Shown piece by piece: positions 1 to 6,003 of a stretch of 6,368 nt of DNA (positions are counted from its first letter, which is position 1; the number at the start of each line of letters is the position of its first letter). The notes under the pieces are model-generated. The model did no database searches, was not told the DNA's origin, and worked only from the letters and a program-made list of their open reading frames with translations. Location: positions 10,967 to 17,334 of the forward strand of contig DHIQ01000272.1 in the NCBI GenBank assembly GCA_002403895.1, written 5' to 3'. Both the position numbers and the translations under genes were made by a program. Source of the stretch: Candidatus Neomicrothrix sp. UBA4742. GTDB taxonomy: Bacteria > Actinomycetota > Acidimicrobiia > Acidimicrobiales > Acidimicrobilacustridaceae.

Positions 1-669
1 CACCGGAACTCCGGGGTGGGCCTGTTCGAGATCGGCAAGGTCTTCGGCCGGCCCCCGGTGGGCCAGCAGCTCCCCGACGAGCGCGAAGTGCTCGGAGTCG
101 TCCTGGCCGGTCGCGACGCCACCGCGGCCGTCGACGCCTGGCGAGTGTTGGCCGACGCCCTGGGCTTCAGCGGCGATGCGTTGCACCAGGGTCCATCGGC
201 CGGGCTCCACCCGGGGCGGGCCGGGTCGATCCAGGTGGGCGAGACGGTCGTCGGGTTGCTGGGTGAGGTCGATCCCGGGGTACTCGACGGGCTGGGCATC
301 ACCGAGCGGGTCGCCGTGCTCGAAGTGGATCTCGGCCTGCTCCTCGACCTCCGCCACGGCCGCCAGGCGTATGAGCCGGTGAGCCGCTACCCCTCGAGCG
401 ACATCGACCTGGCCTTCGTGGTGCCCGATGCGGTGCCGGCTGGGGAAGTCCGTGGCGCCATCCGTGAGGCAGCGGGGGAGCTGCTGGTCAGCCTGCGCCT
501 GTTCGACGTGTTCCGCAACGAGTCCCTGCCGGCGGGCACCCGCAGCCTGGCGTTCACGTTGCGGCTACAGGCCAGCGACCACACGCTCACCGACGAGGAG
601 ACCGCCGACGTCCGCTCGACGGTCATCGCTGCGGTCGAGTCGCCGTTTGACGCCAAGTTGCGCGCCTGA
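1..669 (+). CDS. pheT: Phenylalanyl-tRNA synthetase beta subunit, 3' part (5' end outside window)
   Basis: This is the C-terminal 222 residues of the beta chain of the cytoplasmic alpha2-beta2 enzyme that charges tRNA-Phe. The reading frame is open from base 1 and ends at TGA 667-669; the GTG at 16 is internal, not a start. Visible family marks are LFEIGKVF near the left edge, the HPGR stretch followed by a G-x-L-G-E-V-D-P segment (about residues 66-87 of the visible part), and a C-terminal ferredoxin-fold anticodon-binding domain (FDX-ACB). That domain runs from about base 370, beginning YEPVSRYPS and including LFDVFRNE and the late LTDEE segment. The C-terminus looks intact. Full bacterial PheT is about 800 residues, so roughly three quarters of the gene lies upstream, presumably after pheS. 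The identification is based on recognised motifs and is secure. Confidence 0.95.
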   Translation, partial: HRNSGVGLFEIGKVFGRPPVGQQLPDEREVLGVVLAGRDATAAVDAWRVLADALGFSGDALHQGPSAGLHPGRAGSIQVGETVVGLLGEVDPGVLDGLGITERVAVLEVDLGLLLDLRHGRQAYEPVSRYPSSDIDLAFVVPDAVPAGEVRGAIREAAGELLVSLRLFDVFRNESLPAGTRSLAFTLRLQASDHTLTDEETADVRSTVIAAVESPFDAKLRA

Positions 670-750
670 CCCGGCCGTCGGCGGGGTTCGTCGCCGTCAG
701 CGCGGTCCTGGGGAATGCCTGCGCCCCGGTGCGAACCGCCGAGCGGCTCG

Positions 751-756
751 TACCAT
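751..756 (+). promoter_or_regulatory. Possible -10 element for a leaderless DUF2277 transcript
   Basis: TACCAT fits the actinobacterial TANNNT -10 pattern and ends seven bases before the ATG at 764. Transcription starting at the usual distance would begin at or next to the start codon. No Shine-Dalgarno sequence precedes either candidate ATG (755 or 764), which agrees with leaderless translation. I see no convincing -35 about 17 bases upstream, so the call rests on the -10 and its spacing alone. Confidence 0.35.
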
Positions 757-763
757 GGCGTCC

Positions 764-1036
764 ATGTGTCGAAACATCACCGAACTTCGCGGGCTCGAAC
801 CCGCGGCCACCCGCGACGAGATCGAGGCGGCCGCCGGCCAGTACGTGCGGAAGGTCACCGGAATCGCCAAGCCCAACGCCGCTCTGGTTGACGTCATGCA
901 GGCCGCCGCGCTCGAGGTGGCGGACATCACCGAGGCGCTGCTGGCCCAGCTCCCCGCCCGTCGTCAGCCCCCGATGACGGTGCCGCCGCTGCGCCGGCCA
1001 GAAGTCCGCCAACGCCTCGGCCTCTCGCCCATGTGA
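764..1036 (+). CDS. DUF2277 family small protein
   Basis: This encodes a 90-residue soluble protein of unknown function. It starts MCRNITELRGLEP, followed by an ATRDEIEAAA segment and QYVRKVTGIAKPN (residues 26-38). This is the pattern I know for the DUF2277 family: an invariant MCRNI opening, an EPPAT-like turn, a helix, then VRKVSG-KPS. The rest is a helix rich in Ala (about 40-63) and a Pro/Arg-rich tail without predicted structure. There is no signal peptide or membrane segment. I chose the ATG at 764 over the in-frame ATG at 755 because family members begin exactly at MCRNI; the longer form would add only MAS. It lies 94 bases after pheT on the same strand, and the ORF stays open upstream of 755 only as a shadow of pheT. 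Its presence between pheT and argC says nothing firm about its role. No function should be assigned. Confidence 0.85.
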   Translation: MCRNITELRGLEPAATRDEIEAAAGQYVRKVTGIAKPNAALVDVMQAAALEVADITEALLAQLPARRQPPMTVPPLRRPEVRQRLGLSPM

Positions 1037-1079
1037 GCAGCGTCAGCAGGATCGCTCGAGCCGCCCCCGGGCGTCGCAC

Positions 1080-1220
1080 TCAGCGGGTCTTGAGGAGGTA
1101 CTCACTCATGGCGGCCAGGCGGATGCGGTCGAAGTCGAGGAAGGCGCCGACGCTGGTCATCATGATGCCGAGGCGCTCGTTGAGCAGGTCTTTGTCGCCG
1201 TCGGCCAGGTAGAACTTCAT
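1080..1220 (-). CDS. Small hypothetical ORF, minus strand (46 residues)
   Basis: The minus strand reads an open frame from ATG (1220-1218) to TGA (1082-1080), too short for usual gene-length cut-offs. The protein opens MKFYLADGDKDLL and closes with MSEYLLKTR. It is a plausible soluble, charged and largely helical peptide with no signal or membrane segment. All but two of the 46 codons end in G or C (the exceptions are AAA and AGT), which matches real genes in this DNA and is hard to get by chance. No ribosome-binding site lies at normal distance from the ATG; the nearest GGAG is about 23 bases upstream. The frame stays open upstream to about 1290 but offers no ATG or GTG there. It converges on the DUF2277 gene (43-base gap) and diverges from argC. 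It may be a small gene or the surviving 3' end of a larger one. I do not recognise the family. Confidence 0.5.
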   Translation of the reverse strand: MKFYLADGDKDLLNERLGIMMTSVGAFLDFDRIRLAAMSEYLLKTR

Positions 1221-1332
1221 GGGGTCATGGCCAGCCCGGCCGGCTCCAGCGCCGGACCCTAACTTGCTCCGGAAATGTGAAGCCGAATCGACGGCATGTG
1301 TGCTTTTCCCTTCGCAGAAGCCTCGAACTGTG

Positions 1333-1348
1333 TTGCATTACTATGCGT
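1333..1348. promoter_or_regulatory. ARG box, predicted ArgR operator
   Basis: TTGCATTACTATGCGT is a near-palindrome of two six-base half-sites around four bases. It matches 10 of 12 half-site positions of the TTGCAT-N4-ATGCAA form that I recall for mycobacterial ArgR operators, with only the last two bases differing. It overlaps the predicted -35 (1333-1338) and reaches into the spacer of the argC promoter, so bound ArgR would block RNA polymerase. The repressor is encoded downstream in the same operon. The sequence match is direct; binding is inferred. Confidence 0.75.
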
Positions 1349-1361
1349 GCTCCCGTATGCT
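1333..1361 (+). promoter_or_regulatory. Predicted promoter of the arg operon, leaderless
   Basis: A -35-like TTGCAT (1333-1338) and a -10 TATGCT (1356-1361, fitting TANNNT) are separated by 17 bases. The expected start, about seven bases past the -10, is the A of the argC ATG at 1368. No Shine-Dalgarno sequence precedes argC, unlike argD, argF, argR and argG, so a leaderless mRNA explains both facts. The local DNA is less GC-rich than the genes around it. The -35 matches the TTGACA consensus only in TTG, and that same TTG is part of the ARG box. Confidence 0.65.
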
Positions 1362-1367
1362 CTTGCG

Positions 1368-2426
1368 ATGTACTCCGTGGGCATCATCGGGGCGTCAGGC
1401 TTCGCCGGCGTCGAGCTCCTCCGCCTCTGCGCCGGACACCCCGAGCTGCGCGTGGTCCGTGCCACCGGTGAGTCGCAGGCCGGAGTCCCGGTCACCGAGC
1501 TGTATCCGAGCCTCGCCGCGGTGTACCCCGGCCTCGTCTTCGAGCCCTACCAGCCTGACGCGTTCGACGGTCTCGACGTGGCCTTCTTGTGTCTGCCTCA
1601 CGGGGCGTCGCAGGCCCTGGTGCCCGAGCTGCGACCCAGGGTCACCTGGCTGGTCGATGTGGCCGCCGACTTCCGGCTCCACGACGCTGCCCTGTACCCC
1701 CAGTGGTACGGCGAGGCCCACACCGCGCCCGAGCTGCTGGGCGAGTTCGCCTACGGGTTGCCTGAGCTGTTCCGGGCCGAGATTGCCAAAGCCACCGCCA
1801 TCGCCGTGCCCGGGTGCTACCCGACCGCCTCGATCCTGGCCCTGGCGCCCCTGGTGGCGGCCGGTCTCATCGAGCCGACCGGCATCATCGTCGACGCCGC
1901 CTGCGGCGCTTCGGGCGCGGGCCGGCCGCCCAAGCCGACGACCACGTTCTGCACCGTCGACGAGGACTTCACCGCCTATGGCCTGTTGGACCACCGCCAT
2001 ACGCCGGAGATCGAACAGGCCGTGGCCGAGCACGCCAGCCTCGCCCCCAGCGGAGTCCAGCTGCTGTTCACCCCCCACCTGGCACCGATGAACCGGGGGA
2101 TCCTGGCCACCTGCTACGCCCGGCCGGCCGCGTCGACCACGAAGGCACCGACCTCGACCGCCGACGTGCTCGACTGTCTGCACGCCGCCTACGACGACGA
2201 GCCCTGCGTGGTCGTCACCGCCGGCTCACCGTCGACCAAGGCCACCCTGGGCAGCAATGTGGCCCACGTGACCGGCCGCTACGACGAGCGCACGGGCACG
2301 GTCCTGGCCATCGCCGCCATCGACAATCTGGTCAAGGGCACGTCGGGCCAGGCATTGCAGTGCGTGAACATCCTCGCCGGACTGCCCGAGACGACCGGCC
2401 TGCCCATCGCGGGGGTGTACCCGTGA
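1368..2426 (+). CDS. argC: N-acetyl-gamma-glutamyl-phosphate reductase
   Basis: This 352-residue cytoplasmic enzyme reduces N-acetyl-glutamyl-5-phosphate with NADPH to the semialdehyde, the third step of arginine synthesis. It shows the N-terminal Rossmann motif GASGFAG (8-14), CLPHGAS (75-81), YGLPEL (129-134), the catalytic cysteine in VPGCYPTA (Cys150), an ASGAGR segment (181-186), the conserved HRHTPEIEQ (209-217), FTPHLAPMNRGI (234-245) and the C-terminal NLVKGTSGQA. Length is normal for the short bacterial type. The ATG at 1368 puts the Rossmann strand right at the N-terminus, as in the family. The in-frame ATG at 1296 would add 24 residues and run the coding region through the promoter and ARG box, so I reject it. 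It is the first gene of the arg operon, and its stop overlaps the argB start by four bases. In many actinomycetes argJ sits between the two; here there is no room for it. Confidence 0.97.
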   Translation: MYSVGIIGASGFAGVELLRLCAGHPELRVVRATGESQAGVPVTELYPSLAAVYPGLVFEPYQPDAFDGLDVAFLCLPHGASQALVPELRPRVTWLVDVAADFRLHDAALYPQWYGEAHTAPELLGEFAYGLPELFRAEIAKATAIAVPGCYPTASILALAPLVAAGLIEPTGIIVDAACGASGAGRPPKPTTTFCTVDEDFTAYGLLDHRHTPEIEQAVAEHASLAPSGVQLLFTPHLAPMNRGILATCYARPAASTTKAPTSTADVLDCLHAAYDDEPCVVVTAGSPSTKATLGSNVAHVTGRYDERTGTVLAIAAIDNLVKGTSGQALQCVNILAGLPETTGLPIAGVYP

Positions 2427-3319
2427 ACGACCGGCCCACCAGCGATCGGCTCGACTCGGCCACCACCCGGGCCGAGGTCCTCATCGAGGCGCTGCCCTAC
2501 ATCCGCCGCTTCTTCGGTGCCACCGTGGTGGTCAAATTCGGCGGCAACGCCATGGGCGACGGGGCCCTCGCGGCCCGCTTTGCCGAGGACATCGTGTTGT
2601 TGCAGGCCGTCGGCATCCGGCCGGTGGTGGTGCACGGCGGTGGCCCCCAGATCGGTGAGCTCATGGCCCGGCTGGGCAAGGAATCGGAGTTCCGCGACGG
2701 CCTTCGCGTCACCGACGCCGAGACCCTCGACATCGCCCGTATGGTGCTGGTGGGCAAGGTCAACCGCGACATCGTGTCGTCCATCAACGTCCACGGACCT
2801 CTGGCCGTCGGGTTGTCAGGGGAGGACGCCGGGCTGATCACGGCCAACGAACGCAACCCCGACCTCGGCTACGTGGGTGACGTCGCCGCCGTGAATCCGG
2901 CCCTCGTCGAACGGCTCCTGGCCGAGAACCTCATTCCGGTCGTTTCCACCATCGGGGCTGATCTGGCCGGCCAGTCCTACAACATCAACGCCGACACCGT
3001 TGCCGGGGCGCTGGCCGCGGCGCTCGGTGCCGAGAAGGTCATCTACCTGACCGATGTGGCCGGGCTCCTGCGCGACGTCGACGATGCCGACAGCCTCATC
3101 AGCCGGATCTCGGCCCCCGAGCTCCAGGCCCTCATCGACCAGGGTGCGCTCATCGGCGGCATGATCCCCAAGATCACCGGCTGCATCGACGCCCTCGCCG
3201 GCGGCGTGGGCTCGGCCCACCTGCTCGACGGCCGGGTGCCTCATGTCGTGTTGCTGGAGCTGTTCACCGACGCCGGCATCGGCACCATGGTCACTCGATC
3301 GATCGGAGGTGGAGCGTGA
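2423..3319 (+). CDS. argB: N-acetylglutamate kinase, arginine-inhibited type
   Basis: This 298-residue amino-acid-kinase-fold enzyme phosphorylates N-acetylglutamate with ATP, the second and usually controlling step. Motifs in order are KFGGNAM (38-44, phosphate-binding Lys38), the glycine loop VHGGGPQI (70-77), GLRVTD (93-98), GLSGEDAGLI (130-139), YNINADTVAG (186-195, substrate contacts), YLTDVAGLL (208-216) and GGMIPK with Lys250. The N-terminal helix before the first strand (AEVLIEALPYIRRFFG, 17-32) and the C-terminal LLELFTDAGIGTM (277-289) are the features tied to arginine-inhibited hexameric kinases such as those of Thermotoga and Pseudomonas. Allosteric feedback is therefore predicted, not shown. 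The GTG start at 2423 overlaps the argC stop (GTGA); a G-rich stretch at about 2411-2415 is the only candidate ribosome site, so translation is probably coupled to argC. Confidence 0.97.
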   Translation: MNDRPTSDRLDSATTRAEVLIEALPYIRRFFGATVVVKFGGNAMGDGALAARFAEDIVLLQAVGIRPVVVHGGGPQIGELMARLGKESEFRDGLRVTDAETLDIARMVLVGKVNRDIVSSINVHGPLAVGLSGEDAGLITANERNPDLGYVGDVAAVNPALVERLLAENLIPVVSTIGADLAGQSYNINADTVAGALAAALGAEKVIYLTDVAGLLRDVDDADSLISRISAPELQALIDQGALIGGMIPKITGCIDALAGGVGSAHLLDGRVPHVVLLELFTDAGIGTMVTRSIGGGA

Positions 3320-4551
3320 GCGTCACCTCCACGACCCACCCACCCGAGCCGGCGGTGCCCGCCGGTCTGGCCGCCTGCCCGTTCTGGCCGACGTATGCCC
3401 CGCCGCGGGTGCAGTTCGTGCGGGGCCAGGGCACAGAGTTGTGGGACAGCGCCGGGCGTCGCTACCTGGACTTCCTGTGCGGCTTGGCGGTGACCAGCCT
3501 CGGTCACGCCCACCCTGACGTGGCTGCTGCCATCGGCGAACAGGCCACCACGCTCTTGCACACGTCGAACCTGTTCGCCACCGTTCCTGGCACCGAGGTG
3601 GCCGTCACCCTCGACCGGTTGCTCGGCGGGGGAGGCCAGGTCTTCCTGTGCAACTCGGGGGCTGAGGCCAACGAGGCGGCCATCAAGGTCGCTCGTCGCT
3701 GGGGCGGGCGGGGTCGTCACGTCGTGGTCAGCGCGTACGGCTCGTTCCACGGCCGGACGTTGGCCACCCTGCACGCCACGGGGCAACCAGCCAAGCATGA
3801 GGTGTTCCAACCCCTACCCGAAGGCTTCCGCCACGCCGCCTGGAATGACATCGACGCCTTGGCCGGCGCCATCGATCCGACGGTGGCCGCGGTGCTGCTC
3901 GAGCCGGTGCAGGGGGAAGGTGGCGTCAACCTGGCCGCCCCCGGCTACCTGCGCGAGGTGCGGGCGCTGTGTGACGAGCGCGGTGTGCTGTTGATGCTTG
4001 ACGAGGTGCAGACCGGCCTCGGTCGAACCGGTCGCTGGTTCGGCTTCGAGCATGCCGGGATCCAGCCCGACGTGGTCACCCTGGCCAAGGCGCTGGGCAA
4101 CGGCGTGCCCATCGGGGCGTGCTGGGCGCGGCGCGACGTGGCGGGCACCATGCGACCGGGCGATCACGGTACGACCTTCGGTGGTCAGCCGCTGGCCGCG
4201 GCCGCCGCTCGGGCCGTGCTGGCGGTGATGGAGCGCGAGGACGCGCCCGGCCTGGCCCGTCGCAGCGGCGCCCGCCTGACTAGCGCTCTGGCCGAGCTCG
4301 ACGGCGTGGCCGAGGTGCGGGGCCTGGGGCTGTTGCTGGCCGCCGAGCTGACACCCGGCATCGACGCCAAGGTCGTGGCCGACCGAGCCCTCGACGCCGG
4401 GCTGGTGGTGAACGCCGTCACCCCCACAGCCATCCGGTTGGCGCCACCACTGCTGGTGTCCGACGACGAGATCGACGAGGCCGTGGCCATCTTGGGCTCG
4501 GTCCTGGGCGACGTGATGGCCGACACGACCACCGGAGAGGGCGAATCATGA
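3316..4551 (+). CDS. argD: Acetylornithine aminotransferase
   Basis: This 411-residue, class III PLP-dependent aminotransferase converts N-acetylglutamate semialdehyde plus glutamate to N-acetylornithine, the fourth step. The sequence shows the phosphate-binding [15 protein letters not shown] (113-127), YGSFHGRT (141-148), EPVQGEGG (196-203), [14 protein letters not shown] (226-239) with the ring-nitrogen Asp229, the Schiff-base Lys258 in TLAKALGNG, and [10 protein letters not shown] (285-294). Length is slightly above the usual 390-400 because of a short Pro/Thr-rich N-terminus and an acidic Thr-rich tail. The GTG start at 3316 overlaps the argB stop by four bases and follows a strong GGAGGT (3305-3310) by five bases, which fixes the start. 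The operon context favours ArgD over close relatives such as ornithine or 4-aminobutyrate aminotransferases. A second activity on succinyl-diaminopimelate, known for some ArgD enzymes, cannot be judged here. Confidence 0.95.
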   Translation: MSVTSTTHPPEPAVPAGLAACPFWPTYAPPRVQFVRGQGTELWDSAGRRYLDFLCGLAVTSLGHAHPDVAAAIGEQATTLLHTSNLFATVPGTEVAVTLDRLLGGGGQVFLCNSGAEANEAAIKVARRWGGRGRHVVVSAYGSFHGRTLATLHATGQPAKHEVFQPLPEGFRHAAWNDIDALAGAIDPTVAAVLLEPVQGEGGVNLAAPGYLREVRALCDERGVLLMLDEVQTGLGRTGRWFGFEHAGIQPDVVTLAKALGNGVPIGACWARRDVAGTMRPGDHGTTFGGQPLAAAAARAVLAVMEREDAPGLARRSGARLTSALAELDGVAEVRGLGLLLAAELTPGIDAKVVADRALDAGLVVNAVTPTAIRLAPPLLVSDDEIDEAVAILGSVLGDVMADTTTGEGES

Positions 4552-5435
4552 GGCACCTGCTGGAGATCGACGACCTCTCGGTGGACGAGCTGCTCGCGGT
4601 GCTGGACCTCGCCGAAAACCCCGAGCCGCCCCAGGTGCTGGCCGGTAAGGGGATGGCGCTGGTGTTCGAGAAGCCCTCGGCCCGCACCCGGAACTCGATG
4701 GAGATGGCGGTGGTCCAGCTGGGAGGCCATCCCGTCACCATCAGGGGTGAAGAGGTGTCGCTCGACGTTCGCGAGAGCGTGGAGGATGTGACCCGCACCC
4801 TGGCCTGCTACCACGCCGCCATCGGCGCCCGAGTCTTCGAGCACGCCAAGGTGGAGCGGATGGCCGCCGTCGATCGGGTGCCGGTGGTGAACCTGCTGTC
4901 CGACGACGGACATCCCATGCAGGCCCTCGCTGACGTGTTGACCATGCGCCAGCACCTCGGCCCTCTCGAGGGGCGCAGCGTCGCCTATGTGGGCGATGGC
5001 AACAACGTGTGCCGCTCCCTGGCGCTCGCCGCCGGGATGGTGGGAATGGAGGTGCGGGTGGCCAGCCCGCCGGGCTACGTCCTGCGCCCCGAGGACGTGG
5101 ACCGCATCAAGGCGGCCGGCATCGAGCCGATGCTCACCCACCGAGCCGACGAGGCGGTGGCGGGCGCAGATGTGATCTACACCGACGTGTGGACGTCGAT
5201 GGGCCAGGAGGCGGAGGCCGAGAAGCGTCGCACCGAGTTCGAAGGCTTCACCGTCGACGACACATTGCTGGACCGCGCCGGAGCTGACGCCGTGTTCCTG
5301 CACTGCCTGCCGGCCCATCGGGGGCAAGAGGTCACCGGTGCGGTGGCCGACGGCCCGCGCAGCCTCATCTGGGCCCAGGCCGAGAACCGCATGCATGCCG
5401 CCCGCGGCCTGCTGGCCTGGATCATGGAGGCCTGA
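4548..5435 (+). CDS. argF: Ornithine carbamoyltransferase, anabolic
   Basis: This 295-residue enzyme joins ornithine and carbamoyl phosphate to give citrulline. Carbamoyl-phosphate motifs are FEKPSARTR (40-48) and [11 protein letters not shown] (119-129). The nucleotide-fold-like [10 protein letters not shown] (149-158) follows. The ornithine loop is DVWTSMG (213-219), and the catalytic HCLP (252-255) precedes the C-terminal helix. The intact D-x-x-x-S-M-G loop separates it from aspartate and acetylornithine transcarbamylases. Two positions differ from the commonest form: Ala45 where Thr is usual in S-T-R-T-R, and Met124 where Cys is usual in H-P-C-Q. Both lie beside conserved contact residues rather than replacing them. 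Its length is a little short of the typical 300-330. The ATG at 4548 overlaps the argD stop (ATGA), and GGAGAGG (4534-4540) lies seven bases upstream. Its place before argR matches other actinomycete arg operons. Confidence 0.95.
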   Translation: MRHLLEIDDLSVDELLAVLDLAENPEPPQVLAGKGMALVFEKPSARTRNSMEMAVVQLGGHPVTIRGEEVSLDVRESVEDVTRTLACYHAAIGARVFEHAKVERMAAVDRVPVVNLLSDDGHPMQALADVLTMRQHLGPLEGRSVAYVGDGNNVCRSLALAAGMVGMEVRVASPPGYVLRPEDVDRIKAAGIEPMLTHRADEAVAGADVIYTDVWTSMGQEAEAEKRRTEFEGFTVDDTLLDRAGADAVFLHCLPAHRGQEVTGAVADGPRSLIWAQAENRMHAARGLLAWIMEA

Positions 5436-5917
5436 TGGCGAGCCACTCCGTGCGTTTTGGCAAGCCCCAGCGTCAACACCTCATCGCCAAGTTGATGGAG
5501 CACCACGAGGTCGGTAACCAGGCCCAACTGGTCGACCTGCTGGCGGCCGAGGGCTGCCTGGCCACCCAGGCCACGGTCTCACGCGATCTCGAGGACCTTG
5601 GCGCCATCAAAGTCCGGGTCGCCGGGGGCGAGAGCGCCTATGCCATTCCCGCCCTGCCCGCCCAGCAGGTGGCCCCTGAGGATCACCTCCGTCGGGTGTT
5701 CGGCGACTGGGTGGTCGAGGTGGCCCACTCGGGCAACCTCGTCGTTTTGCGCACGCCCCCTGGGTCGGCTCACGTAGTGGCCTCGGCCCTGGACCGGGCT
5801 GGCCTCGCCGACATTGTCGGCACGGTGGCCGGGGATGACACGCTTATCGTGGTCGTTGCCGAAGAGACGGGTGGTGAGGCCGTGGCTGACCAGTTGACCG
5901 GGCTCGCCGGCCTGTAG
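5435..5917 (+). CDS. argR: Arginine repressor
   Basis: This 160-residue DNA-binding regulator uses arginine as corepressor and is expected to act as a hexamer. The N-terminal winged helix-turn-helix (about 10-72) contains the recognition helix [17 protein letters not shown] (45-61), with the family's invariant Ser49-Arg50. The C-terminal oligomerisation and arginine-binding domain (about 80-155) contains [15 protein letters not shown] (107-121) and [12 protein letters not shown] (129-140); the Asp134-Asp135 pair is in the position that contacts arginine in known ArgR structures. The ATG at 5435 shares one base with the argF stop (TGATG), and GGAGG (5426-5430) stands four bases upstream. Because the gene lies in the operon it should repress through the ARG box at 1333-1348, autoregulation is predicted. 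Both domains are complete. Confidence 0.96.
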   Translation: MASHSVRFGKPQRQHLIAKLMEHHEVGNQAQLVDLLAAEGCLATQATVSRDLEDLGAIKVRVAGGESAYAIPALPAQQVAPEDHLRRVFGDWVVEVAHSGNLVVLRTPPGSAHVVASALDRAGLADIVGTVAGDDTLIVVVAEETGGEAVADQLTGLAGL

Positions 5918-6003
5918 GGCTCGGTCTGCCCCACGCCCCCAACATTCAGCGCACGTTCCACCTTTCCAACCGTTCCTCCAACTCTTCGATCCAGGAGTCA
6001 TCC
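5918..6003 (+). promoter_or_regulatory. argR-argG spacer: C-rich, G-poor leader with argG ribosome-binding site
   Basis: This 86-base gap is the only real break inside the arg operon. Of the 64 bases from 5929 to 5992, 32 are C and only 6 are G, quite unlike the surrounding genes, where C and G are roughly balanced. Such unstructured C-over-G RNA is what Rho loads on, so a Rho-sensitive checkpoint before argG is possible. I see no TANNNT -10 and no good ARG box here, so a separate argG promoter is not supported. AGGAG at 5993-5997, six bases before the ATG, is the argG ribosome-binding site and fixes its start. Confidence 0.4.

Noticed and set aside
679..696. Hairpin CGGCG / CGCCG after pheT as an intrinsic terminator
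   Set aside because: The stem is only five pairs with an eight-base loop and is not followed by a T tract; such stems are common in DNA this GC-rich.
1256..1284. Minus-strand promoter for the small ORF (TAGGGT, 1261-1256)
   Set aside because: The -10 fits TANNNT but no -35-like hexamer sits at 16-18 bases, and it would leave a leader without a correctly placed ribosome site.
1347..1362. A second ARG box directly after the first, over the -10
   Set aside because: GTGCTC-N4-ATGCTC matches only 7 of 12 half-site bases and overlaps the first box by two bases, so it does not have the spacing expected of tandem ARG boxes.
1296..1367. A longer argC starting at the ATG at 1296
   Set aside because: It would place the promoter and ARG box inside the gene and add 24 residues absent from the family before the Rossmann strand.
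1219..2091. Plus-strand 290-codon frame covering the first part of argC
   Set aside because: It is a Pro/Ser/Arg-rich shadow frame overlapping argC and its promoter, with no recognisable domain.
3241..3810. Minus-strand 189-codon frame opposite argD
   Set aside because: Low-complexity composition with no motif, lying entirely opposite argB/argD coding sequence with intact PLP-enzyme motifs.
4185..5396. Long minus-strand open frame (403 codons) opposite argD and argF
   Set aside because: It is His/Gly/Ala-rich, shows no family motif, and is a mirror of the strong third-position G/C bias of two certain genes.
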